64,000 bases of DNA from Takakia lepidozioides (taxonomy: Eukaryota; Streptophyta; Takakiopsida; Takakiales; Takakiaceae). Shown here piece after piece: positions 19,703-33,630 of the stretch. The notes beneath the pieces were generated by a model. It made no database searches. It had not been told where the DNA came from and saw nothing but the letters and a program-made list of their open reading frames with translations. Position 1 is the stretch's first letter; the number at the start of each line of letters is the position of its first letter. A program made the translations under genes and the position numbers. The stretch lies in contig CM060734.1 of the NCBI GenBank assembly GCA_030704615.1, positions 59,100,042 to 59,164,041 of the forward strand. The letters are read 5' to 3'.

Positions 19703-22450
19703 TTATAAATGTTCACCAAGTTTGAGGATTTTTGGAGGTGATGAAAGACGGCACCAAATTATCACGCCGGAGGCAGTTGTGAAAGGCGATTAAATGGAAT
19801 TCTAGTTCATCCAATGGATGAAATCTGGAAATTCGACCTGCAAGCTGGAGGATGAAAAGACAACCTAGCGCCAACTGGTCATCCATTGGATGGATGAAAA
19901 ACCAGATTTATTATTAACACCAATGTTTTCCATCCATGGTTATTATTCTATGGTGTTCTATCGTTTTTAAATTATAGATTCATGTAGGAAATAATAGTTT
20001 AAGACTATCCTTCACTAGTTTAAGAGGCCCCAAAAACACAATAAAAGAAGAGCATGCTCCTCTTGTTCTTCAATCTAGTCTCATTTCCTTGTTTTGGCTT
20101 CTTGCTTGTGTAGTTAGTTTTGAGTTTGAGGGAGCTAGTTCCTAGAGAGTTGAGCTTGTGGCTCTCTAGTATTAGAAGCAAGCATATTGAGAGCATAATA
20201 GTCCTAGCTCAAGGCCTTGTGACCATTTGAGGCAAGAAGTAGAGGAAACGCTCCATGAAGTGGGAGACTTGAGGACGAGTAGGAGTGCCGGAGGAGGACC
20301 AAGCTTGAGTACCATTCTACCGAGCGATTTAGTGCATCCCAAGCACCACTTGTTTCAGAGGGTGACTTACCATACATTCTTGACCTTTGAATTCATTCAT
20401 TTCATTTGTTGTTCAAGCTTTGTCCAAGGAAAGGACCTTATAAACATTGTTTGCTAAAAATCTATAAAAACTAACCCTCTTTCAAGAGGATGTGTGTGCA
20501 TCTCTATGTACATGTGTGAAGAGCACAGGTGTGAAGCCCCAGGAGATAGGGCCTTAGGAATCTAACCCAATTACGTCATGGAAGTGAGGGTAGATTTCCA
20601 TTATTATGTTTGAAGAGAGGGTGGGCTTGCATGAAGTGACGAAGCTTTTGTCAAATTTTCCCTTTCTAGCCTAGTGGCGACGGCCATATTGCATGAGACG
20701 GTGAAGCTATCGCCAAAATTTCCATATTATTAAGATCATATCTATGATTCATAAGCCCCCTGGCCATAGAGGACCATGGGAGGCGTTGCTAACTAACTTA
20801 TAAGTGGTTAAGCTATTTTGTAGAGGGTTGCCAAAAAGGGCAGATCCCAACACTTAAGTGCTGGCGCCTTAGACGCCTTTGGGTTGGAGGTCAACCAAGG
20901 AGGTTGCCTAGAATCGCCATGGAGTGGCGCCTCTAACGCGGGTGGCGTGGCCTGCCCCCGTGGGAAGAGTTGACCCCTGGAGCAAAATACGCTCACTGGG
21001 GTACTGCGTGGCAGCACCAGGCGCCATAGTTGGGCCCGCGCAGGTACGACACGAGCGGCAGAGACGACAGAGCCTACCTATTACCGCTGGACCTACATCG
21101 GCGGCGGCCCAGCCACGCCGCGCCACGTAGCACTGGCCGCGGGGTATCAACTTAACCGCTGGGTAATTCGACGGACCCTGCCAGGGACTGTAGGTCCCTG
21201 GATCGGGTATTTTAAGGGGGGTTTTCTCCCTATGCCTTTGATTTCTTGTGCACTATTCATAGTATTCTTCTTATATGAGAATAAAGGCGTGTTTTAGCCA
21301 AGGATAAGAGATGGCTGAAATCATTGGATAGGCCCCAACGAGGCCATCAGTTTGATATGTATTCTGGGGTTTGTGAAAGCACGGCTCACGGGTAGATGCC
21401 ACAGGCAGAGAGGGAGAGCCCAGAGACATGAAGGAGAGAATCCCTGCTGGGGTTTCACAAGGTAGAAGATGACATGTTTCAACTTCGTTCTAGGCTGGTT
21501 GCTTGCATAAAGTAATCAGATTATATTGGAACTAGGTGGAAGAGGCGTAGGGAATGGACCCTGGACCCACTGATTGTTTAATCATTGTTTGCACACCAGG
21601 GTGGCGAGCAGATGAGAAACTGTTGGGCGGCAAATTTCATTCATCCTGGCCCGGTGATGGTTTAAGTTGCTAATGCGCTCTTGAGTGGTTTGGTGTAGGA
21701 ATTTAGAGGCGCTCCCAAGTAGAGAGCGGTTCCCCAATGCTCCCGGCATAAAAGGGTGTTCCCAGGACGTTCCCCTGGTATCTTGAGGGTAATGTAGTTA
21801 CCTCCTGCATCCTGCGATTCTCTATTTCTACGAATTTCATGCATTTGTAGGAATATTTTAATGATTTGTCTTTATTATTTAGCAGAATAATTCGCCTTTA
21901 TTAAGGGATTTTATCCGGACCCCCTTAACTTTGAAACGCAAGTTTAAAGGGCGGTATTGCCCCCTTCCGCCGAGGTTATTTGAAGTCAGGTACCCGGGCG
22001 CTTGGGGGGGGGGGGGGGGAGCTTGGGGCCAAGGATCGGCCATTGTTATTAAACCTCGAGAATTACCTATAGGTTGAATTATTATCATTCACCCCATGGA
22101 CTGACCATTGAGGTGACATTTTGGGATCGCTCTAAGAAGGAGATACTGACTTGGGAAAGCGGATCCGGTCCCTTCCTAGGATGTATGACACTCATCTACC
22201 TCGGGATTTAGGGGGGGCATTGGGCGGGAGATAAATGATCCCCGCCTCCCTGGGCTCGGGATTCGTTTTGTGAAGGGATTTGAAGGTTCGTCCCGGCTAT
22301 AAGCGTGTTGGGAGTCCAGGCATCATAGTGATAGATTCGTGAGGATGTTGCTATAACCTTGTGTCTATTAGAGAAAGAGTTCCCCCCTTCTTTCTTTGAT
22401 GTCATGACCCATTTGCTAGTTCATCTCGTAGATGAACTAAACGCATGTAG
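19703..22450. other. Non-coding interval, probably old retrotransposon sequence
   Basis: No coding region is supported. Short palindromic TTCATCCAATGGATGAA occurs at about 19,810. An LTR-like stretch beginning TGTAGGAAATAATAG (about 19,984) runs to roughly 20,450. A TATA-like TATTTTAAGG (about 21,210) is followed by an AATAAAGG polyadenylation-like signal near 21,280, which again suggests an LTR. A G-tract of about 14 nt lies at 22,006-22,019. No element could be closed with matching ends. Confidence 0.3.
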
Positions 22451-22462
22451 TCCGGTGTCTTC

Positions 22463-23190
22463 ATGGTGGATGTATCCCATGTATCCCAGCGTTACATAAA
22501 AGATCTCAAACGATACGTTAAGAATTACGCAAAGCCAGAAGAGAGTATGGCTGTAAGGTATGTTCTTGATGAAGCCATGGGGTTCACGACTGAGTATATG
22601 CAATTATTTGATGCAACTCAACGGCAGATTTGGGATGCAAATGCGGAGGAAGGGGTTGAGAACGAGGTCTTGGAAGGTGTTGGCAAAAAGCGGGACATGA
22701 CTGGAGCTAAGAGAGATGCAGCACATTTGTATGTGCTGAACAATACCAATGTGATGGTTCCTTGGATGCAGTGAGTTCTTCTTTCATTGCACCTTATTCA
22801 TATCAAGTTCAATTGCAATTCTGACTGTCACCAATGTAATCAAACCACGTACAAAGTCACAAATGTCAGTGGTTCATCGTGATTATAACCACTTCTGTAA
22901 TAACTGAATGTCTGAGTGAGTGACTTTTTGGAAGAACATGTTCATTTACAAGTCATTCTGCTCACTCCTCCAGTGATTTGAAACAGTGGTTTTCAAAGTA
23001 TCATTCATGCTAGGTATTTTTTGCAAAGTAATGCAACACTTCATTGCTAACACGTGTTATTTTTGTTGACATTTTGTGATAGAAAGTATGCAACAGAGAA
23101 GGCACAGTTCACAGCAAATAGAGAGACATGTGCTCGTGAGTGGCGTGTCAATCATCGACGTCATCGCAGTCTGCAACCTTCCGGTGCAAT
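22463..23190 (+). pseudogene. CACTA (En/Spm) transposase C-terminal fragment (DUF4218-like)
   Basis: The frame contains IKDLKRYVKNYAKPEESMA and VRYVLDEAMGFTTEYM, the conserved core that follows the catalytic domain in TNP2-type CACTA transposases (usual form: LK.YVRN.ARPEGSIAE.Y..EE). It then has AAHLYVLNNTNVMVPWM. A GT-AG intron at 22,771-23,082 joins in frame to KYATEKAQFTANRETC. The catalytic part and the CACTA termini are absent, so this is a remnant. Confidence 0.7.
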
Positions 23191-23199
23191 ACCCTCACC

Positions 23200-23900
23200 A
23201 TTTGTTGGAGTTTCTATCCCTACCGGTATGGATACGCCGTGCAGTCCAGGCCCATGTCTTTGAGCATAGTGTTGAGGATACGGATGTAATAATTTGTCTA
23301 CTCTCCCCTCATTGAGATCAGCTTCATTTCGTGGCATGAAAACATATGGAAATCATTATCAAGTGGACGACACAGAGAGTCGTTTTTTTTTTTTTTTGGG
23401 ATTCCGGAGTTGCATCCGTTTTCCACCAACAGAGTAGAAATAGTGTGCGTGATAGAAATCCAGTCATGTCACCATTAGACACGCATAACTAGTTTGGGAG
23501 GCTGCCACCTCTAGCATCATCGCAAGTTGTATAAAAAACAATTATATTTCGAGAAGTATGCAGTCTAGGTTTGACACGGGTAGCATCTTCGATATTTGCA
23601 CCACATGACTCTTTCATGTGGGCTTGGTTTTCAAGGGGCTTGGTTTCAAGAGGCTGATTCCAGGTATCATTAACTTCTAACACTACATGCCATTGCATAT
23701 TATTGAACATTACGAGGCATTGTAGGATTCATGTAGAGCAATTTCTCATCTTTTGTCCATACAATTTTTCCTACTTTTCTCCAGCCAGACTATTGTGCTT
23801 CTATGGTCCAGCGAAGAAAGATGTTGTATAGTGAGCTCTCGTTGGGCTCAATTCTAGATTGAATTGAAATCTATCTTTTTTTTTGTACTCATTATTCGTA
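23200..23900. other. Intergenic, no feature seen
   Basis: AT-rich sequence between the CACTA remnant and the 3' end of the receptor kinase gene. It contains a T15 homopolymer (about 23,382-23,396) and presumably the 3' untranslated region of the kinase gene. No coding signature is visible. Confidence 0.4.
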
Positions 23901-26900
23901 TTAATTTTCGCTGTTGTTATTTGCCTCGATATCAATATTGTTGCGAGACGCTCTTGTGAACAACGGTAAACTATCACTAATTTCTGAGCTGCCTTCCGAA
24001 TTAGTGGCACGCTCAAATTTAGATCCTACATAAGCTAGGAATCTGTCATATGATTCATTTATCCTTCCGGCTTCTATATCTTTTTCGACAACCTCTAATT
24101 CCACATTCCCTTCTAAAATTGCAACCACACGGGTCATGGAAGGTCGTTTCTCTCCTTCGGTCAACAAACACAACAGAGCTATTTTGATCACTCGTTGTAT
24201 TTCCATCACCTCATCACTGTCTAAGTGGAGTGCGCGATCAACAAGACCCATTGGGTTACCTTCACCATAGAATCTCCAAGCCTACACAACAATGCATTCT
24301 CTGGTCATCGGGCAACATAGAAGGTGCTGCTGTTTTGAACGGATTCAGCTAGTTACTACTTGCTTTCAAGAGTCGATCTCATTCATTCTATTTACTATGA
24401 ATATTGGACTCTGTGAATGGCTCCTATGTTCATAATTAATATACGGAGAACAACTTAAAGGTTTGGGTAAATACATGTATGAGAACTTATTGCATAATGA
24501 TCTAGACAAGAGACATATCTAGTTATCATTCAATGACAAACAAACTCTATCAATGACCCGTCTTTGACAATCCCCTAGTACGGTGCATGTATACTTATGA
24601 AGAGGAAAACCACAAGATTCAAGCAAGTTTCTAGGCAAGAGCGAGAAACAAAATTTGGATTTTTGCTGTTCAAGAAACCAGTACTTACGTACTCTTGATT
24701 ACCGGTACCTTGAGCAAGCCACTCTACATAGTTAGAGAACTATGAACACATTTCATATAGAGTAAGAGATGAGCAACCTACCTTTTCCAGAAGATACTCC
24801 TCGTCTGGAGGCAATGTCGGGTCTATGTTCTTCCTTCCGCTTACAAGTTCCAATATCAGAACCCCGAAGCTGAAAATATCAGCTTTCTCTGTGAGTTGGC
24901 CACGAGTTGCATACTCAGGTGCTAAATAGCCCCTGCACATATTAACCCATTACACGTATACAAATTTCTTAGTGCAGCTACTTAATGTATGCGTATCACA
25001 TCTCGTTTCAAATACTAAACTTTGAGCACAAATTGTTTTTGGCCTCTATTTAGCATGCACTTTTTTACATTATTGTACGTAAAACGATAGCTGATCAGTC
25101 AATCATATTGATCATGAAACACCTAGTCCATCCTTGAGTATTTATATGTATTCCAAGGCTCTCAACATTGAGAGAGAGATGACACCAACAGTCCAAAATT
25201 AGCATATACAAGAGCATCTTCCCCTTAGTTAAACAGACATTGTTTACCTAATAGTGACACGTAAAAAATATTCGCTAGATATAAAATCAGCTGAAGTCAT
25301 CTTCTTAAATCAGAGGGATGTGCAGAGCTACTAGTGCACTTTATAAGATTTGACTCTTTCTTAGTAGTTGGGCCAACATCAAGAATAACACTCATTAGTC
25401 ATGTGTAGATGAGGTGAACTAGATGTTTGTTGCAAATATTCCCCAACCTATGCACAAATAAAAACAGCTAAGAAGCAGGAGTACATATGGTGGTTGCATG
25501 TGGTGCACTAACGTACCTTGTTCCAGCTACATGCATGGTGGTGAGGTGGCTTTTATCGTCCGGAAACAAGAGGGCCAAGCCAAAATCTGCAATCTTTGCT
25601 TGTAAGTTCTTGTCAAGCAGAATGTTGCTTGCTTTGATGTCTCGATGTATAATTCGCGGTTTAGCAATCTCATGAAGATAAAGCAAACCACGGGAAACCC
25701 CTAGACAAATGTTGAATCGTGTCGGCCAGTCCAAAACCAAACCTTTGCCTTCTGCAAAAGTATTTATTTCATTAAAGATCTGAATATGTTTGATTAGCAT
25801 GCAAAGAACATCATTGGAATGAGAATTCATTGTTGCTCCATTCTCTTTGTTTCTTAAATGTCTTCATCTCAACTAAAAAGCTTCACGATGACTACTACGA
25901 GACCCTAGTTCTAGTATTAACCATGGATGTTGCAGACGAAAACAACTCATGAAATAAGTACAAAACTCATATGAAATTCTGAAATAAACCTTCAAACATG
26001 CGATATCAGTCAGATCCGCAATACTCACCAAATAGTGTCGCAGCCAGATCGCCTTTCTCAACATATTCATACACTAGAAGTCTTTTGTCATCACGTAGGC
26101 AACAACCTTTTAATTGCACAAGGTTTCTATGTTTTACTCCAGTGATAAGAACAACTTCATTGAGAAACTCATCGATGCTTTGTTGGGTCTTGTTGAACAG
26201 TTGCTTGACCGCCACCACAGTCCCATTTGGAAGTGTACCCTGCTACCAGTAAGCGAGGATGTTGATCGAAAGAGAAAATTGGGATACATGAAGTTCCATT
26301 CATCCTTCGTACTCATTTGCTATTTGTCTATCCAAATAAATAGAAGGTTTCGTACAACGCTACATTAGTATAGTGCAATTGTTTTATAATATCACAACAG
26401 AGTTGTCACTTTAGCATTGGGGTCGAGCTGAGGACATTCATGCATTTCCAGAACCTTATTTATTGTAGACGTACTTCAAGAATTTGAAAAAAGAGATGGA
26501 CGATCGACTCTAACTTAGTAGTACATACCTAACTGTAGAAACGACTGCAGACTCGATGAGATCTTCTATAAATGAAAAATTTAAGATAACATGATAAGCT
26601 AAGGCCAATCATACAAAATAAAAAGTTGTCTATACCTTGTAAACAGCACCATAGCTCCCATGACCTAGCTTCACATCTGGATGAAATTCCCTGGTAGCAG
26701 CCTTAAGCTCATTGTACGCAAAGATTGTAGGCTGCACTTCAAACTCTGCAAATTCTGTGGAAAGTGACACAACGAAAAGTTCCAAGGAAACTTCATATCA
26801 TGAAATTCTCTTTTATGCAATTGTAGTATACCCAAATCTAAAAGTTTTTAGAAGAACATTGGGGGTGGGGGAGATTAAGATTGAAACTTGAGGATTAAAT

Positions 26901-29900
26901 TGGTAGCAATACAGAGATTCTTAGTTGCTTTCACTTGCAGCGTACATACCGACAATAGATGAATTTAATTTGTGACATGTCATGTGTCTTGGATATAAAT
27001 AGTTCCGATACAATCAACAACTTAAGTACGTACATTTACCGTATAGATTCACTTACTTTCTTGATAATGGAGCAGTAGGTAACGCTTCTGTTTACTCCAA
27101 CAGAATAGCCAGGCGCCAGCGACAATCACGAGTGCCAGGACGGCACCACTTACAATTAATGAAACTATAATTATAAGCCTCCGCTCATTGGACTTGAGAA
27201 TATCTACATTCATACAATGACAGAAGCATGTAGATTTCAGATATGAAGTATGTCTGCAAATGACAGATGGAAAAGATCATCTTATAACCTATATATTACA
27301 AAATTTACTATACATGTATAGTCTGATTTTTCAACTAGATAGTATTTTGAGGTTCAACGTTTTCTTAACGATTTCATAATGGAAACTCCTTGATATCCTA
27401 TGAGAATATTAAGTTCTAGCTCAGACCAGTGACATCTATGGAAATCTAGTAGGGTAGATATAATTTTGAGCCCCATTCAACCCAAATTATCTAAATCAGA
27501 ATGAAGGAAGGACTAACCATCTTGAATAGAACATGTTTGAGTGCAATAGCATCTTTGCCCATCCGTGTTTAGATTGGTTGATTGCAAACAGTAGGAGTTG
27601 TTTTGGAGCCTGTAGTGCAAAAGACAATTACTTGCACAGGTGGATGAAGAGTATTGTACAAGAATGTTACCAATTGTAAAACTTAACTTAGCACCTGTAC
27701 ATACAGTGTCAAATCCAGGGGACTTGTTGCTCACATGTCTCACCGGATCATGACCGGTTGATCAACAAAGTATTTTCCCTTCGGGGATTTCTCGAACACA
27801 AAACACAATTTCAATCAAGGTTAGAATCTTACATGACAACAGTAGAAATGTCTCTGATATCGGAGGCAGAGTAAATAACATCCTTTATATTGTTGTACGT
27901 TATGCTCAGATATTGTAGATGCCCGGCCCCAGAGTGATTACTCAAGCCAATGACATTACCCATGTCTAGGGTCCCATTTAAGCTGTTGTTGTCAAGCAAT
28001 CTACAAGCACGTAATGGAGAAGAATATCAGGTATGCTCCTGCCAATATACGAAATCGCCAAGGCGTCAAGCGGAGTTGTAATAAGTTAGTCAAATGTTTG
28101 TAAAGATCATTTGCTAAGGTCCTATTATTAAGAGTTCAATTCAAGAAGAAGGGTCCGATTTATTCAGGCATGATTTCAATGCAATTGTGTGTCCCTCCCA
28201 CTAGCTAGATCTACACATATTAGAATCTCAAAGGAATCAACTTGCAGGGGTAGAAAATCTTACAGAATCTCCAATTGTGGAAGAGAGGCCAACAGAGTAT
28301 ACGGAAATGAACCAAATAAGCCAGTTGCTCTTAGTGCTCTGCGACAATCAAGGCAATTAGAGTCCTTAAGAGGGCTCTTACTCATCTACCAGCTTGTAAT
28401 CAAATGATGCATCCCTATTGCAATTTGCAATTCTGGTTATAAGTATGACCACTGTTCGAATAATTCTATAACTAACACATGATCAAAGTAGCGTTTGATG
28501 TAAATATTATAGGGAATTTTTGGCAAAATTGAATATTTCAGACCTGTGTCAAGATCTTGCAGCTATCAATCATGGCGCCATAAGTGTAGAAGCGTGGATT
28601 CGCATAGAACAATTTTATCATCAGCAGGTTAAATGTTATTGAAATGCTGATTATATTTTATAGTACTCGCTCAAAGCTTACAGAGTAGCACGTAAGCTAT
28701 GAAGAATCTCTCCAATACTGAATGTACGCCTATCAGCCTACAAACAATAGATATAATGGTCACATTCCTGTAAGTACAACTACGACCACGCTGTGGAAAC
28801 AACTATAGCAAGGATACGTAAACCAAGAAAAACAACACACTAAATACTAGCAAGGAAGACCAAGCAAATGTAGGTGGGAACGCATGGTTTAAACAGCAGT
28901 AGTGCAACCGGATGCCAACTAGGATTGATAGAGGTCGCTGTAATGAATTATGAACATCCGAGTTGGGATAAAGAGCTAGTAAGTCAGAATAATCGGCACG
29001 GTCCAGATGGCAATGGCGGATTGGATCTTCAATTTCAACAAATCTGACCAACTGAGCTGCATGGGAAGAGCTTGGGAAGAAGTGTACTCACAGTGTCACT
29101 AGGTGACTACATCTGGAGAGCCAAGTAGGAACTTCCCCTGAATCAAATGCGTTGAGACTAAAATCCCTGGGAGCAGTGAGCGCAGTTTCCAGATTATTTC
29201 AAATGATGAGGTCAATGACTGTTTTAGCAATACTCTACAAGGGTGGATCAAACTGTTTGGTAGTGCAAAAGACTTAACTTCATTATTTACAGTATTCCGA
29301 AATCCTAGGTTTTTACGGAGCAACTGGGAGTGCTGTGTAGTCTAACACATATCCTACTCTACATTTGTATTAACACCACCCAAGGCTACAGGTCAATTTT
29401 CATAAACTTGTGAAACCACCTGCAACCATTGCCTCTATATGATAAATAAAAGCCTCAGCAACAAATCAGAATAGAGTTAATGTAGGTTGATCAATGGGCT
29501 GTCCTATGTCCCATGTGAATTCGGAGACACGAGGTGGCTCTCATAAGCCACTTGAAGCCAAGTGCTAAGTATATGAATCGATGCATGCTTAATAATGAGG
29601 AACAGTAGAGGCCCGGGCAAACTTACAACTGCTGCAGAGTTTCTGAAATAAAACTGAAGTTGGGGAGGGGACCAGTGAAACTGTTGCGTGACAGGTCCAA
29701 TAGTGTCAAATTCGACGTGACGTTGATAATCGAAGAAGGAACTACAGGACCGTCAAACTGATTCCTACTCAGATTCCTGAAGCCAAAACATTTAGAATAC
29801 TCAATTGCAGTAAATTTGATAATTTAAAGATAATATGACAACGGCACTGAAGACAACGTTTATCGCGCATAACTCCTGGCTAACTTGATATAGTCAACTC

Positions 29901-32199
29901 TCCTATGCAAAATTGCTTGTTTACAATGCTTTGCTGGAGTCAAGACCAACTCGACAGATTCCTTCAGATGTATTCTACAGAAACGGTACTCCGGTAGATC
30001 AATCATCATAGACATGTAAGGTGCTGCTTACAGAGATCGGAGAGTGGAAATCAATGTAAGATCAGGTGGTGATCCTGTGAACGAGTTTCCTGACAAATCC
30101 CTGCATGGTATATATCGGCATTAAAAGTCAGCTTGAATACATATATAACTGTAGACTTCAAGCAGATCACAAGATCATAAGACATGGCACATGACACGAG
30201 GATCACACCCACTTATGTAAGTAAGAGGAGGGCTAGGGTCTTACAGCGTAGTAAGCGCGGTCCATGTCGTGTCTGCGTCAAAGGATGGTGTCGGCCCCGA
30301 GAGTTGGTTCTGAGACACTTTCATCGTTTCCAACCAACTCCGCCCGCCAGAGAACTTGGGAAGCTGTCCAGTGAATTGGTTTCCACTCAAGTCTCTGAAG
30401 CAGAAGAAACAACAATTTAGCCGCGTGGGCTTTCTCTGTGCAACGGGAGAAATCTCCACCAACATGTCCATAATATTTCCGTGGACATGGGAAATAACTA
30501 AACTACTTCCTCTCTGTGCGAAAGTTTTGGGCCAACCCCAAATTATAATAATTAGCAAGCTTTCATAGACAGGCATACATGTTCGGAAACTACTACTTCC
30601 AACTTCTGTGCAACTTTAGATTCGTAGAGCGTGCCAATACGAACATCGTCTAAGCGCTGCCTCATCTTTGTAAATTTACTACAGTGTTCCCGGGAGAAGT
30701 CTATCTGTATTCTTTTCAGTCGTAAGTGAATCTGTACTTCACTTATAGATCGAGCATAAATTGTCCAAATGACTTCAGTGACGTAAACTGACAACTCACA
30801 GCTCCTGAAGACCCCAAGCTGCGTATATAAGATTCTCCGGAATGCTTCCACTGAAATTGTTACCACTCAGATTCCTGGAGAAAAATGACTTTTGATCAAT
30901 GTGATACGTAATTCAGAAACTTATAGTACAATATTCATCCCATGAAGTATGCACACATTATATCGAGATATAGACAAAATAGTAACCTAATTGAATGTCT
31001 ACAAAAGAAATGTGGAGTGTTCGGATGATTCATCGTCTGGTTGCACCCTAGATTGTAGGCATAATGACTTCGCATATGTTCAGCAGGCATCATGAGCTTG
31101 ATAGGTTAAGCGCCGCTTACAAAATACCCAAGAACTGTAGTTGACCAATTTCTGCAGGAAGGGGACCAGAAAGCTTTGGATTTCCTGTCAAAGTTCTGCA
31201 AAAATATCCACATGATAGTTGAGAAAGTTGAGACCAAAATTTTGAATTATCAGACAACTGGTGAGTAGATCATTAGATGCGAGAATTGAAAGTAACATGA
31301 ATTCGTTCTATTGAACTCACAAGGACGTAAGATAGGTAAGGTCTCCAATTTCCTTCGGTAAAGTGCCTACAATAGAGGCGTCATTCAGAGTCCTACCCAT
31401 CCGCCACCCACATATGAGAGGTGCCATGAACGGCGTCGAACACGCAAGTGAGATTTCTGGACCTTGGTGTAAACTCTTTTAGTGTATGTACGATAACATT
31501 GGGTTAAATCCTTCCTCATTCAAATCACCTCAAAAATCCAAATGACGATAAACTGTCGGCTGGTTAAAACTAAGTTCTTAATGCATCGATCGAGCCAATC
31601 TCACGTGCCCAACAGTAGCAAACTGCAAAGCAAAGTATCACCTCTAAACATGGTACCTAAGTTCAATATGTTTTGTGGTGAAAGAAATGTGGTAGGGAGT
31701 CTTACAGGCTAACGATGTACATATCCTCGTCGCTACTATTTACCCGTGGTGTTCTTAGGCATACTACCCCTCGCCAACCACCATCCCAGCAAGGATTAGG
31801 ACGTGCACTACCCCACCCTGCCAGGTTAGTAGCGATGTTGGGAGTCGCGTTCCATGCTGCCAGAATGGCGTATATCGCAGTCACTGTACAGTACACTTGA
31901 GGAGTCATGATAGTATCTTCAACATCCAATTGTGTACTGTAAAGACCCCAAAGACGTAAAAGACCCCAGTGAACTCAAGACCTACATGGAAAAGTAATCC
32001 TCTTGTACACATATCCTACAGCTTATCTCAAATCCTCAGATTGCTTACAAACTCTTCGACTATCCTGAAAACTTCGAAATTAGTTGCGAATCTTACACTC
32101 CTCTTGTCGGATGTACACCACATATGCCTCGCTACAGAGGCCACTGAATGACAACAAGACCAGTGAAAAAGCAAGCTGCAGCTTGAGGCCGATACTCAT
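23901..32199 (-). CDS. LRR receptor-like protein kinase (multi-exon)
   Basis: A plasma-membrane receptor kinase that should bind an extracellular ligand and phosphorylate Ser/Thr targets. Exon 1 (ATG at 32,199) gives a signal peptide ([20 protein letters not shown]). An LRR cap follows (WNATPN...[13 protein letters not shown], about 31,900), then many one-repeat exons ([70 protein letters not shown] and others, 31.4-28.3 kb). Next are a Cys-rich exon (about 27,750-27,520), one membrane helix ([20 protein letters not shown], about 27,150) and the kinase. Kinase exons are about 26,754-26,636 ([11 protein letters not shown]), 26,239-26,029 (VAVKQL), 25,751-25,517 ([14 protein letters not shown]), 24,932-24,782 (YLAPEYA) and 24,281-23,901. 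All catalytic residues are present. The layout fits LRR subfamily VIII. Some exon edges are inferred. Confidence 0.85.
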
Positions 32200-33630
32200 T
32201 GCAGTTGTGTAAGCGGGTCTTAAGATCTGAAAGTGGATGGAGCTTCGAGAGGCTGCCAAGGCCTTCAGCTCGCAGACGCGAGTTTGGAAGGGGCAGCACA
32301 GCATTCAACAACTTCGTCTTGGAGCTGCTCGAGAGCACCTGCTCTGCATCACGCACATATGGCATACGAGAAACGGAGACCTCAAAATGCATCGGTACCG
32401 ACAAAGGATGGACGGATGGACGAGTAACCCCGAACTAATTATCATCTAAAAACAAATAGAATAAATTAGTCTTCATCCAACAATTGGATGAAATAACCAA
32501 TTTATGTTAGCAATCAGGTTTTTCAGACAGGTGTATACTTCATATTTCATCCGAATCTAATGTCATTCATTCGCTACTAACAGTCCAGATCCAGATGCTT
32601 GCAAGTAAAACGTTGACTCCCGGATATCGGGGTGAGGACAGTAAGAGCTCACTGTCGTCTCTTCAGGGCATGTCACGTACTGGGGCCCATGGTCCCGACC
32701 GCTCAGACGTACATATGTGGACTACACCGCCCCAAGACATTGATGTCGACACGGACCTCTTCTCTTAGTCTTGCACACAACACTGTTGACAAGTGAGTAA
32801 GACCAAGTTTGCGTGGGCCCTCTGGCCCTCTCAGGCATCACCCTTTCGTGTTGCATTCCTATCCAGGCATTTTGTCAAACACTTGGCGCGTACCCACCCT
32901 GCTCCCGCACAATACATATATGTTGACCAAGGTGTTGAGTAGGAAAATATTGGGCTAAATCCAGCTTGGATGATGTGGGCATGTACCTGCAGTCCCTTCT
33001 AAAAGGCCTTTCATGCGGATACAAGAGACACACATAAGTTAAGTCCTGGTGTTGGTCTGAATGCCTTGTTTGTTCAAAATCTGCAGAGCATCTTTAGGTC
33101 GTGCTGAATTATATATAGAGTGAGCTGTCATATCCCCAGAAAAGCTCAAGTGTTCAACTCCCACTCTTGGTCCTCTGTCGAAAGCAGTTGCAACTCTTGA
33201 AGTGTTACACCTCCTGCCAGCTTCATGTTGAGCAAACAGAGGTGTCTGATTCAGCCCTGGCATCCTGCCTCACTCTAGAACCTGAGTTGAAAACTTTAAC
33301 ACAACTCACAGAAGATGTCGGAAAGCAACTACGTACTTCAAAGAGATCTTTGCATAGGGACAAGCTTCTTTGGTACATCTTAACAGGCTTACAATACTAG
33401 GGTGCCTAAACTACTAAACTACGGCACTAATCTATATATGTGTTGCAGTTTTTGTCACCCCCCGATCATCATCAAATCAATACCCGTTGTATTTTCAACG
33501 TGGAGCTGTTCATACTGTGAACTGACTTGTCCGCCACCTTGTATCATGCTTTTACCCAGTGTAGTTTAAGCAACTGCCAATCCAAGGCCCGGGGCTTTAG
33601 AACAACTCTTAATCCTGCTTTCTGGGCTTT
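32200..33630. other. Receptor kinase upstream region / intergenic
   Basis: This holds the presumed promoter and 5' untranslated region of the receptor kinase and then anonymous sequence. I see no reliable coding region. Open frames at 32.2-32.45 kb are antisense or out-of-frame readings of the same first exon area. No clear TATA box could be assigned. Confidence 0.35.

Noticed and set aside
30184-30576. Plus-strand frames within the receptor kinase
   Set aside because: They are antisense to LRR exons, with no domain signal.
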